A stretch of DNA of 64,000 nucleotides from CAZIKF01 sp964539825. GTDB taxonomy: Bacteria > Muiribacteriota > UBA6191. Both the position numbers and the translations under genes were made by a program. Below, piece after piece: positions 54,001-61,456 of this stretch. The notes beneath the pieces are model-generated. The model ran no database searches and was not told the DNA's origin. It saw only the letters and a program-made list of their open reading frames with translations. Where the stretch lies: NCBI GenBank assembly GCA_964539825.1, contig CAZIKF010000014.1, forward strand, positions 54,943 to 118,942. Direction: 5' to 3'. Positions within the stretch are counted from its first letter, which is position 1. Each line of letters starts with the position of its first letter.

Positions 54001-57000
54001 TTCAACTGATCTGGATATTTTCGAAGTTGAATCCGGTACATGGCTCCAGTCTCGCGGGGGAGGTATGGCCAGGGCCTTTGGATCTCTACAACCACTTGAT
54101 GGGAGACTCTATTTCTGGGGAGGAGAAGATGGAAGCGGAATCGTGACTAACTCCCTGGAGATCTACGATGTTGAGGCAGGAGTGTTTTTCGAGGGAAGCC
54201 CGGGGGGAATTGCACGCAAGCATCACTCTGCCTTCTCTCATGAAGGGGAGATTTACTTTTGGGGAGGGCTTGATCAGAGCGGAACTGTCTTGGACTCGGT
54301 AGACATTTATTCGGTATCGAGCGGTACCTGGAGTAGCGGTCCTGCCGGTGGAATTGCCCGGCACTCGGCTACCTTGACAAGGGTTTCTCAGAAAGCAATA
54401 GCCTTCGGCGGCACCGATATAAACGGAACCATACTCTCAGATGCCTACGAATTCATTCCTTCACCACGAAGCGGAGTGAGCTGGAAGCAAGGAAGCGCTG
54501 GAGGTAGAGCAAGAGCCTTACATACCGGGGTCCAGTTTCAAAAATCCATATTCCAGTGGGGAGGCCTTAACGCTGATGGAGGACTTAACCAGACGGACAT
54601 TTTAGATTTGCGAACCCGAACCTGGTCTGCGGGAACCACAGGCGGTAGAACAAGATGGGATCATTCAGCAGCCCTTCATAATGGAAGTGTTTATTATTAT
54701 GGCGGTTCCGATGATTCCAACACTTTGGCTTCGATGGATATTCATCATCTCCCGGGTAGGAGACTGGGATGGCTTCAGGAGCCTCAAGGACCTTCCGGAC
54801 GCGGTGGTGCTGTGGCAGCAGCCTTCCAAGACAAACTTTATGTTTTCTCAGGTCGTCTTGCTGATGATACTTTACCCCTGAATATTGAGATTTACGATAC
54901 GGTTTCGAGAAGTTGGCAGCCTGCGGTAACTCCCACTGGATTCTTTGTAAGTCGGGAGCGTGCTAGCGCAGTGTTAAGTGGAAGCACCATGCTTATATTC
55001 GGAGGAAAAACCGGGATTGGATCGAGTGATGAACTTCTGGAATTGGACCTGGTGGATCTAAGTATCGCGAGTGGTCCCATTCCTGGTTCCAATATCGGAG
55101 CACGCTATGATCATGAAGCAATTCTCAACTCTGAGAATATGCTTGTCATTGGTGGTAGAACGGATTCCGGAGCTCTTTTAAGCTCCATTGGCGAGTATGA
55201 CCTTAATGCGGGCTGGTCGCTCTACCCGGCGGTTCTCAGTACCGGACTGGCTTCCTCAAAGGCTCTGTTATCTGGTGAAAAAGTTTATATATACGCAGGA
55301 GAAAGCAGCAGCGGTGTCACCGACTCACTACAGATTCTAGACTTGAAATCTTTGACGATTACGGTTGGTAAGTCGTCTGGAAATCCCAGAAAAAATCATT
55401 CGGGAGCAATTGTGGGAAGTTTGCTCTATTACTGGGGTGGAGAAAATGATTCCGGCCCCGTAGGCCCAATGGATATCTATGATCTTTCCTCCTCAAATTG
55501 GGTGGCCGGGCCGGTTGATGCACCCAGGGCCTCCAATGCGGCTGAAGTGACAAACGCGAAGAGAATCTACTCCTTCGGCGGAGAAAATCAAGGGGTCACG
55601 GAAGATTCTTTGAGTGTGTTCCTACCTCAGGCAATGAATATAGTGCTTGAAGCGGGAATCTTCTCAGAAGCTACCTCAGGAGGAACCAGCCGATCGTATG
55701 CCGCCGGAGATGTTTTCGAGGGTGATCTATATTTCCATGGAGGAATACCTCAATCCGGCACCTCGACGAATGTACTGGATGTATATGATCCCGTTTCTGA
55801 CACTTGGAGCAGCAGGCAAGCTTCCACAGTTCCTCGCTCGGGGCATAGCGTTCATACTGCAAACGGGAAAATTTTCTCGTGGGGCGGGCGGGATGAGACA
55901 TCCGCGATTCTCAATACTCTTGAGTTTTTTGATCCCGGCACACAGGTCTGGTCCTTAGCCCCGTCAGGGGGCACCTCAAGGGTGGATCACGCATCGGCTG
56001 TTTCTGGCAACAGAATTTATTTTTGGGGTGGAAATGACGGAGTTGGCAACCTGAACTCTGTGGATATTTATGTAGTAGATCCCTGGTACGCGGGACCATC
56101 TGGTGGAAGAAGCCGCACTGGACACACCGGTGTTTCTTACAATAGTAAGCTGTATTTTTGGGGAGGGCAGGATTCCGCAGGTACGGCTCTGGATACTCAG
56201 GATATCTTTGACTCCACTCAGAATTCCTGGTCCACCGGTGCACCGGGAGGTACCTCAAGATATCATCATAGCGGTACCGTAATTGAGGATAAAGTGTACT
56301 ACTGGGGAGGTCAGGGAAGCGATGGTACTCTCGCTAATATGGACAGGGTAGATATCTATCGGTTCTTGGAGGATAGATGGGACAGCACCGGTGGAGTGGG
56401 AGGTCGTGTCCGGTCCAGTCATTCAGCCGTAACTTATGACAGTAAGATTTACTTTTGGGGCGGCAAGGATTCTACGGGAGTTGTAACCAGCACACTTGAT
56501 ATCTACGATCCGGATGCTGAAATCGCGGACCGCTTCAACACCCAGTCTACTTCAGGGGGAACCGCCCGTTTTGATCACACAGCTATCGCCTACCAGGGGA
56601 AAATCTATTTTTGGGGAGGCAAACTCAATGCGATTAGCCGGCTGGATACTATGGACATCTATGATATTGCCTCGGATTCATGGAGTACAGGGACCCTGGG
56701 TGGAACAGAAAGATCTAACCATAGTGCTGTTCTGGTAGATGGAAAAATCCACTATTTTGGAGGTACCAATCTAAGTGGAAAATTGAGCACGGTAGATATT
56801 TATGACATTGCTAGCGACTCATGGCTGTTAGGTCCTCCGGGATTAGAGGTTCGTTCCGATCATTCTTCATCCCTGGTTTCTGATGTGATGTATGCATGGG
56901 GAGGTCGTGATTCCCAGGAGACCGTTCTCAATTCTCTGGTGGTGTATCCAACAGACCAATGGCTGCAAGGGAGTTCAGGAGGAACGGCGCGAAGCCATGC

Positions 57001-59242
57001 AAGTGTTTCAGAATCCGACGGGAAGCTGTTTTTCTGGGGCGGAGATACCCTTCCTTTAGGCGGGAATTCTTCTGATCTTCTGGATATCTATGACATCGGC
57101 TCAGATAGTTGGAGTTCTGGTCTTTCCGGGGGTGGTTCCCGCAGAGAACATGTTTCCCTGGAACTGGATGGGAAAATCTATCATTGGGGAGGGTTAAGCC
57201 AGGTTGGCGAAGCAGCTTTGGACACTTTGGATATTTATGATATTGCTTCAAAAAGTTGGAGTAGTGGATTTTCGGGAGGAAGAGCCAGGTCAGGACATAT
57301 AGGTCTGGTTACCGATAGCGGTTTTTATTTTTGGGGAGGGAATGATCTACAAGGAAATTTAATAAACACCATGGAATTCTTCTCGCCTTCATCAGCCAGC
57401 GCCAGGGAATGGGTCACCGGAATTGATGGACTCGATGCCAGGTATGGTCATAGCGCAACCCTGCATAAGGGTAAGATTTATATATACGGAGGTAAGAATA
57501 GCAATGGGGACGCGCTCAATACTTTATCCAGGTATGATATTGGCTCCCAGGAATGGACTGACCTGGGACTGGGTGGCAATGCCAGGTGGCACCATGCTGC
57601 TGGCCTATGGAATGATCAAATCTATTTTTGGGGCGGAGAAGATTCTTCAGGAGCACTGACGAACACGCTGGATATCTACGATTTAGGCACAGACTCATGG
57701 ATGGTAGGGAGTTCTGGTGGCACACCAAGGGAGGGGCACCGCGGATCGGTTTTCGATGGAAGATTCTATTTTTGGGGTGGATTTAATGTAGCGGGATCTC
57801 TGAACCTCTTAGATATATACCACATTGAATCAGATTCATGGTCTACCGGTATCTCAGGCGGCCGATCAAGAATCTCGTATTCCGCCGTTCAGAGGGATGG
57901 TTTTCTATATGCATGGGGAGGTCAGGGTTCTGGCGATCTTTATTTCAATACGCTGGATATATTGGATTTGAGGGTAAGTGAAAATGAAGCCCCCACATTA
58001 TCCAATCTTGATCTGAAGGAAGTCTCCTTTACCGGCTACCAGGATGATCTGGACTTTAACCTGAATCTATCGGACGCGGATCTCGATGCTATTGCGCTAG
58101 CGGTTGAATACAGCAAGGATGGAGGGTCTACCTGGTTTCAAATCGACCCTGCCCACCTGGTGGGTCAAATCACGAATCTCAATTCAGTTCAGGATCACCA
58201 AATCATTTGGAAATCCTATTCCGATGTGGTGGAGGATTTTGAGGACGTAAAACTTCGAGTCAGCGCCTCAGATGGACAGGATCGATCCATGATTCTGGAG
58301 TCACAGCCATTTTTACTTTCCAACTCCGGTACCTGGCTTCCAGCTATACCCGCACCCTCCCAGCGCTCAAATCATTCTCTAACTTTCTTCAGCGGAAGGG
58401 ATGTGCAAGGTCCGGTGAAATACATGATAGTTTGGGGTGGATACGATAAATTTAGGAACATCACGAATACCCTGGAGTTCTTCAATATCACTGATGGATT
58501 CTGGTTTTCCGGAATACCCGGACCTACAGAGGGGGCGGGGCGTGTTGATCATGACGCGGTCGTTTATTCAGAGAAAGTTTATCACTGGGGAGGCCGGGAT
58601 TCGAGCGGACCTCTCAATACATTTTCAGTCTACGATGTGCCCTTTGGAGCTTGGAGACCCCTGGAGGGAATCCCGGGAGGAACCGCGAGGTCTTCTCATA
58701 CCTGTTCCCTGGTCGGGAACAAAATGCTTGTCTGGGGCGGATTAGGAACCACTGGATTGGTGAATAAGTTAGATATCTATGACTTCGTGAACGAAACCTG
58801 GAGCCAGGGCAATCCCGGGGGTACACCAAGGTATGAGCATTCTGCCCTGGTTGTGGGAGCGAAGATATACTTCTATGGCGGTAGAGGATCGGACGAAGAT
58901 TCAGACGGGTCCAACGACTTTTTGGACACGCTCGAAATTTATGATTCCCAGGAAGATTCATGGACAAATGGAGCTTCCCTGCGGGTAGGTCTGGAGAGTG
59001 CCGCCGCAGCAGTAGTAGATTCCAGGATCTATGTTTGGGGTGGAAACCGGGATGGTTCTCCATTCCAAAGAGATCTTTATGTGTATAATATCGATTCCAA
59101 TACTTGGCAAAAAGCCCAGTCTGGAGGTACCGGAAGAAGGTATCATGCGGGCGATTCTAGTGATGGGATCCTCTACTTTCACGGGGGGTTCAATGGGGAT
59201 GAACTCGATACCCTGGAACGATTTCAGATTCCTAAACCGTGA
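48032..59242 (+). CDS. Giant secreted Kelch-repeat protein (3736 aa)
   Basis: A signal peptide (IFLCILLLFFAFPGTIF) is followed by two copies of a GYWV-type unit (about 20-195; WHLLGG, GYWVSS, YHLISG, AYWIRS). Then 54 Kelch units, each with a pattern like ARxxHxAVxxxGKIYFWGGxxxxxxLNTLDIYDxxxxxWSxG, fall in four blocks of 6, 6, 36 and 6. Eight Ig/cadherin-like modules of 105-115 residues (LxVxG, DxDGDxL, YSxDxGxSW, LRVRVxxSDG) separate them: four at about 478-926, three at 1230-1563 and one at 3323-3433. Kelch units make beta-propeller blades, so this is a string of six-bladed propellers for adhesion or glycan binding. No anchor is evident at the C-terminus. Confidence 0.88.
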   Translation: MQIFLCILLLFFAFPGTIFTDGGWHLLGGLSGDPSSFFLANPSVDRVWGFEDGEWKVAEASSPSQELVSFPVLDLLSVSRGYWVSSSSGTFSVNSTGTSQISTYPPGYHLISGTGQSAADFLADHPEISLIWSYSTSGSSSLTSTSGTLILTDLPWNLAEKRPQIEDPRFPRFQNLQIDKAYWIRSDWEGLSYSLSQGGTARERHSASLLGSNIYFFGGLGGGGTLNTIDVYEISTGTWSTAPPSGISRRDHSAIIFNGLIYYFGGRSESSEFISSLQSFDPIAGIWQDLGDAPSGRHSHAAFLSGDSLYVWGGQSESSQGDRTNSMDQYIFSEDRWVSSITGGIPREGHVAALVSDQAYMIGGNDRSMDRFHIQSDVWLPQVGLDTFFSSGGFAHMDDRVILSGGLNTSFSPGSVISELRPPVGQVVPVGSLLEARQFHSSVAYEGKIFSWGGRNSNRELLNSLEVLVLSSIDTGAVNQSPAVTNLSVSGNDSLVLLALDLQDQNGDPGIRLTPQFSLDSGATWKIPKRLEGQLEGLRVGQGIEFSWYSSEDFLTDETDIDLRVLATDGRSFSSSALLTNTSIYNGIPQVQDLAVEGKSGNVEISFFLSDRDGDPIDTLVDYSLNEGVDWSPITSGSLSSLAALTDPETSPLSRSQPGFHLLTWNTLDAFGNDQLRVRVRVTPTDRHPRDSNVGVSDLFGVFNGANNSPRILSVEVLGRSSTIPLNVSALDLDGDLIKLGLEISLDQGLTWSAENLVQNPDREYNPGETILVDWDSTQSIQQDLDGVLLRFTPDDGKLGSSSSLNSIPFPVFNSNREPMLETFNLFKGSDGKVQIGGSFSDANGDQLNLRFLFRSDSGSQFLEIPPFHLEGKRTDLSSTSTFLVTWYSTLDFEGGNQSLQIQVQGFDGKESSTLTTPLALDISNSGVWRSGASGGVKRSNHLGKRFGNTLLFFGGADGSTSMERADTFDFGSGQWSSSRILGTNLTDTAGEIVSGLLYLWGGRSSLPTLSVTNALLSYNPSSEDLLSIGATGTPRYSHSSVVFEGKIYFLGGKDSQNKVLDSLMIFDPGDSGWAAGAPMRIPRAGHSAALVGHEMVVWGGESGSSHPSNATTVPEILNLETGVWRKGTPSPRYGASATASSVGNRVYFAGGLIKDDSVSPLELASDTLVYRVDTDTWLKAPPPLRVRRNSSLLEYLGNLYLWGGVGSDGLPMTQLEFYQPPSLPSSLTQSPTLVQNLKVQGSTANIQFQFDLLDQLGSLLDLSVELSYDSGLSWSQIESLSLGGSLRSVIPTTGITLVWNSLRDVHGNRDDLRVRISAVNPQGGLSIPGLSPAFPVYNDSDNSAPIATNVQVTGARNLIQVNFSLEDPDEGDLLNVGLEYSSDSGLRWIPTDNISGILTELSGGDSHVLTWESSLDFSQVTTDLKLRITASDGRFGNTTSNPLSESSTFTLYNGNLLPFSQVVELGGTQDDLMITFDLFDQDLDLLSINFEYSLGESDVWIPSTNISGISTSSISPGTYTLTWSSLKDIQSDEGSVRVRIVPFDQFGIGFPTPSTPFVLPNENYAGIITIDHPRVAHTALYYDNRIFYWGGENEKGEVLNSLDIFDLNTFTWSSGSPGGEARKEHAGVAHSGRLYFWGGKNESNALVNTLDIYDINADLWTSGGFGGSVRSAHSAVVFDDQIFFWGGRGVAGEINSMDVYDILQGTWSIGNAGGSPRADHAGVRVGDLYVIWGGVVQQSILNNVDIYNLRTGVWSQGISGGRHRFGHTGIGFDGLVYFWGGLQEAILNSLDVYDPGSDSWIEGDGGGTARTQHTAVENQGRVYFFGGSVDGKILTNHEVYSIPGSTSLSATQIALVEGWNSLSSQATARTSHFALEQDGRVFNLGGYNGPGSTLSNVQSYSAQDLIVDPAVTFPDPRAQFAALNLDGDIYFFGGLDSTSTSTNSVLIYHTTSETFSYGLGGGVARYGHMAGDYRGSVYLFGGKDSTQAYSTDLDIFEVESGTWLQSRGGGMARAFGSLQPLDGRLYFWGGEDGSGIVTNSLEIYDVEAGVFFEGSPGGIARKHHSAFSHEGEIYFWGGLDQSGTVLDSVDIYSVSSGTWSSGPAGGIARHSATLTRVSQKAIAFGGTDINGTILSDAYEFIPSPRSGVSWKQGSAGGRARALHTGVQFQKSIFQWGGLNADGGLNQTDILDLRTRTWSAGTTGGRTRWDHSAALHNGSVYYYGGSDDSNTLASMDIHHLPGRRLGWLQEPQGPSGRGGAVAAAFQDKLYVFSGRLADDTLPLNIEIYDTVSRSWQPAVTPTGFFVSRERASAVLSGSTMLIFGGKTGIGSSDELLELDLVDLSIASGPIPGSNIGARYDHEAILNSENMLVIGGRTDSGALLSSIGEYDLNAGWSLYPAVLSTGLASSKALLSGEKVYIYAGESSSGVTDSLQILDLKSLTITVGKSSGNPRKNHSGAIVGSLLYYWGGENDSGPVGPMDIYDLSSSNWVAGPVDAPRASNAAEVTNAKRIYSFGGENQGVTEDSLSVFLPQAMNIVLEAGIFSEATSGGTSRSYAAGDVFEGDLYFHGGIPQSGTSTNVLDVYDPVSDTWSSRQASTVPRSGHSVHTANGKIFSWGGRDETSAILNTLEFFDPGTQVWSLAPSGGTSRVDHASAVSGNRIYFWGGNDGVGNLNSVDIYVVDPWYAGPSGGRSRTGHTGVSYNSKLYFWGGQDSAGTALDTQDIFDSTQNSWSTGAPGGTSRYHHSGTVIEDKVYYWGGQGSDGTLANMDRVDIYRFLEDRWDSTGGVGGRVRSSHSAVTYDSKIYFWGGKDSTGVVTSTLDIYDPDAEIADRFNTQSTSGGTARFDHTAIAYQGKIYFWGGKLNAISRLDTMDIYDIASDSWSTGTLGGTERSNHSAVLVDGKIHYFGGTNLSGKLSTVDIYDIASDSWLLGPPGLEVRSDHSSSLVSDVMYAWGGRDSQETVLNSLVVYPTDQWLQGSSGGTARSHASVSESDGKLFFWGGDTLPLGGNSSDLLDIYDIGSDSWSSGLSGGGSRREHVSLELDGKIYHWGGLSQVGEAALDTLDIYDIASKSWSSGFSGGRARSGHIGLVTDSGFYFWGGNDLQGNLINTMEFFSPSSASAREWVTGIDGLDARYGHSATLHKGKIYIYGGKNSNGDALNTLSRYDIGSQEWTDLGLGGNARWHHAAGLWNDQIYFWGGEDSSGALTNTLDIYDLGTDSWMVGSSGGTPREGHRGSVFDGRFYFWGGFNVAGSLNLLDIYHIESDSWSTGISGGRSRISYSAVQRDGFLYAWGGQGSGDLYFNTLDILDLRVSENEAPTLSNLDLKEVSFTGYQDDLDFNLNLSDADLDAIALAVEYSKDGGSTWFQIDPAHLVGQITNLNSVQDHQIIWKSYSDVVEDFEDVKLRVSASDGQDRSMILESQPFLLSNSGTWLPAIPAPSQRSNHSLTFFSGRDVQGPVKYMIVWGGYDKFRNITNTLEFFNITDGFWFSGIPGPTEGAGRVDHDAVVYSEKVYHWGGRDSSGPLNTFSVYDVPFGAWRPLEGIPGGTARSSHTCSLVGNKMLVWGGLGTTGLVNKLDIYDFVNETWSQGNPGGTPRYEHSALVVGAKIYFYGGRGSDEDSDGSNDFLDTLEIYDSQEDSWTNGASLRVGLESAAAAVVDSRIYVWGGNRDGSPFQRDLYVYNIDSNTWQKAQSGGTGRRYHAGDSSDGILYFHGGFNGDELDTLERFQIPKP

Positions 59243-59267
59243 TGAATTTTAATGGTGAGTTCGTATT

Positions 59268-60026
59268 GTGTGGCTTCCGCCGGTAGTTGAATTTTCAGGC
59301 CTGGCATTTCCCATTTCAGGTGTTTTCTGGGGTATTGGATTTCTCTTTGCTATGGGTCTGGGCCTTATACAAGGCTGGAAGAGGGGATTTCAAACCTCGG
59401 ATTTGATTAAGATTTCCCTGGTTGGTTTTCTTGGTGCACTTATTGGCGGACGATTAGGTCATGTTCATCAGTATTGGGAGTACTTTTCTTTGCACCCGAT
59501 TGAGGCCCTCTATATTCACGAGGGTGGCATGATGTACCTGGCCGGGCTCTATGGAGGTCTCTTAAGCGGGTCTCTGTACTGTTGGAACCATGACAGACTG
59601 GTGGAGATCCTGGATCTCGCTGCACCTAGTATTTGCCTGGGTCACGTGTTCGGCAGAAGTGGCTGCTTCTTTTATGGTTGCTGTTTTGGTAAAGAGGTGG
59701 GTTTTGATTCAGGATTCCCGGGCGTAATTTTTCCTGGTGAGGAACTACTACGTCATCCGACTCAGCTATACTCGGCACTGGCGCTAGGGTTACTCTTCTT
59801 TTTTTTACTATGGATTTCATCGAGGGTAAAGCGTCCGGGCGCCGTAATTTTAAGCTACCTGGGATTCTATAGCGCTTTCAGATTTCTAATTGAATTTCTC
59901 AGGGATGATGAACGAGGATTCCTGCTTGGAATTGAGTTCTTTTCCTCCTCACAAACCTTGTCATTAGCTACCCTTCTCATTCTAGCTATCTACCTACCGT
60001 TTTGGAGGAGACGCACAAGTCCATAA
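59268..60026 (+). CDS. lgt: Prolipoprotein diacylglyceryl transferase family protein, divergent
   Basis: The 252-residue multi-pass membrane protein has the Lgt pattern: GGRLGHV near 65, HEGGMMYLAGLYGGLL, FGRSGCFFYGCCFG near 128, HPTQLYSAL and YSAFRFLIEFLRDDERG. Lgt adds diacylglycerol to the lipobox Cys of lipoproteins, and several lipoproteins are in this window. The usual GRxGNFxNGE sequence is GRSGCFFYGCCFG, a Cys-rich variant seen in a branch of the family, so it might be a paralogue with another job. GTG start without strong ribosome binding site, 26 bases after the Kelch stop. Confidence 0.82.
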   Translation: MWLPPVVEFSGLAFPISGVFWGIGFLFAMGLGLIQGWKRGFQTSDLIKISLVGFLGALIGGRLGHVHQYWEYFSLHPIEALYIHEGGMMYLAGLYGGLLSGSLYCWNHDRLVEILDLAAPSICLGHVFGRSGCFFYGCCFGKEVGFDSGFPGVIFPGEELLRHPTQLYSALALGLLFFFLLWISSRVKRPGAVILSYLGFYSAFRFLIEFLRDDERGFLLGIEFFSSSQTLSLATLLILAIYLPFWRRRTSP

Positions 60027-60209
60027 GCTTTTGGATTGACAAAGTTTCCAGGGATATGCGAGTCTTAAAAATGAGGAAATCTTTATTTTTCCGGCGTTTC
60101 CTACTAGTACGACTATGTCGATAGAGAGAACACATTGAGTATTAGAGACTCCCTATTGACTCGGTTATTGTACTCACCTTCTTTATAACTTTAAAACGTC
60201 CCATCATCG

Positions 60210-61394
60210 ATGGAAAGTCATCTAGCAGCCCCTTATAGCTTCATTCTCGTTTTCATCGCGATCACCATGGTACCTGTGATTGCCGGTTGGGTACGTCTGC
60301 CGGTGATCGTATGTGAACTCATTTTTGGGATTGTTGTTGGGAAATCCTTCTTCGACTGGATTGAAACGGGACCCGTAATCAACTTTTTCTCAAACTTTGG
60401 TCTAGAATTTCTCATGTTTCTGGCCGGGTTAGAGGTGGATACGGCTATTGTCAGAAAGCACTTCCGCAAGACCACCGCAATTACTTTCTTCTCTATTTCC
60501 ATTCCCTTTTTGGCGGGAGTCTTTGTCGCACCTCTGACAGGTGTACACCCGATGCTGCTTGGAACCGTCTTCTCTACCACTTCCCTTGGGATTGTGCTGC
60601 CCATCTGTAGGGAACTCAAAGGTCCCAAGTTATTCAGAGATCTTTTGCTGGGCTCTACGATTCTGGTGGACATTATCAGCATGCTTTTACTCGCTTTCTC
60701 CCTTGCCTATCTTCAGGGAGCCATCGAAATCACTTTTATCTATTCCTTTGTTGCCATTCTCTTTCTATTCATTCTTCCCGTGATCTTGAAGAGATTGAAC
60801 GCTGAAAGAGGTGTGCAGGCATGGGTCTTGTTAGATAGATCTCACTTTGAAGTGGAAGTGAGATTCTCTTTTGCCCTTCTGTTGTTACTCACAGCGATTT
60901 CAGGAACCCTCGGATTTCACTCCATCATCGGTGCCTTCATCGCTGGATTGATTATCGCGGAGGTGACTCATACAGGCTCTATCCTTGTTAAAAAGATGGA
61001 GAGCTTTGGGTACGGATTCTTTGTACCCATGTTTTTTGTATTTACCGGCGCTAAAGTAGACCTCTCGCTCGTCTTCAGGTCACTCGATAACATCAGTCTT
61101 CTCCTCTTAATTCTGGCTGCTGCGATTCTTTCCACAGTCATTGGTGTATATGCTGTATGTCGTTATATGGGTATGTCCAATCGTGAAGGCGCCGCGATGG
61201 GCTTCTTCCATGCCTCACGCCTCAGTCTTGTAATCGCGGTAGCGGAAATCGGGCGTAGTGCGGGTTTCATACCCCTGGAAGTTTTTTCCATGCTCGTCTT
61301 GCTCTCCATTGTTTCAGCCGTCGTAGGTCCATCCTGCGGCAGGATGCTTCTGGAACCCCCGCGAGAAAAGCCAAAACCAGTTCAATCTGAATAA
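60210..61394 (+). CDS. CPA2-family monovalent cation/proton antiporter
   Basis: The 394-residue protein has about 11-12 transmembrane helices in the KefB/NapA-like fold. Motifs: LPVIVCELIFGIVVG, FGLEFLMFLAGLEVD, the unwound helix FSTTSLGIVLP, and STILVDIISMLLLAF with the ion-binding Asp. Family members exchange Na+ or K+ for protons at the inner membrane. There is no TrkA-N nucleotide domain, and the C-terminus is short. A 183-base gap to lgt holds no clear promoter that I can define. Confidence 0.9.
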   Translation: MESHLAAPYSFILVFIAITMVPVIAGWVRLPVIVCELIFGIVVGKSFFDWIETGPVINFFSNFGLEFLMFLAGLEVDTAIVRKHFRKTTAITFFSISIPFLAGVFVAPLTGVHPMLLGTVFSTTSLGIVLPICRELKGPKLFRDLLLGSTILVDIISMLLLAFSLAYLQGAIEITFIYSFVAILFLFILPVILKRLNAERGVQAWVLLDRSHFEVEVRFSFALLLLLTAISGTLGFHSIIGAFIAGLIIAEVTHTGSILVKKMESFGYGFFVPMFFVFTGAKVDLSLVFRSLDNISLLLLILAAAILSTVIGVYAVCRYMGMSNREGAAMGFFHASRLSLVIAVAEIGRSAGFIPLEVFSMLVLLSIVSAVVGPSCGRMLLEPPREKPKPVQSE

Positions 61395-61456
61395 GACTCC
61401 TCCTGCCTTGTCAGGACCCAGGCCCGTTGGTTATGCTCACCTTTGAAAGGAAGGAC

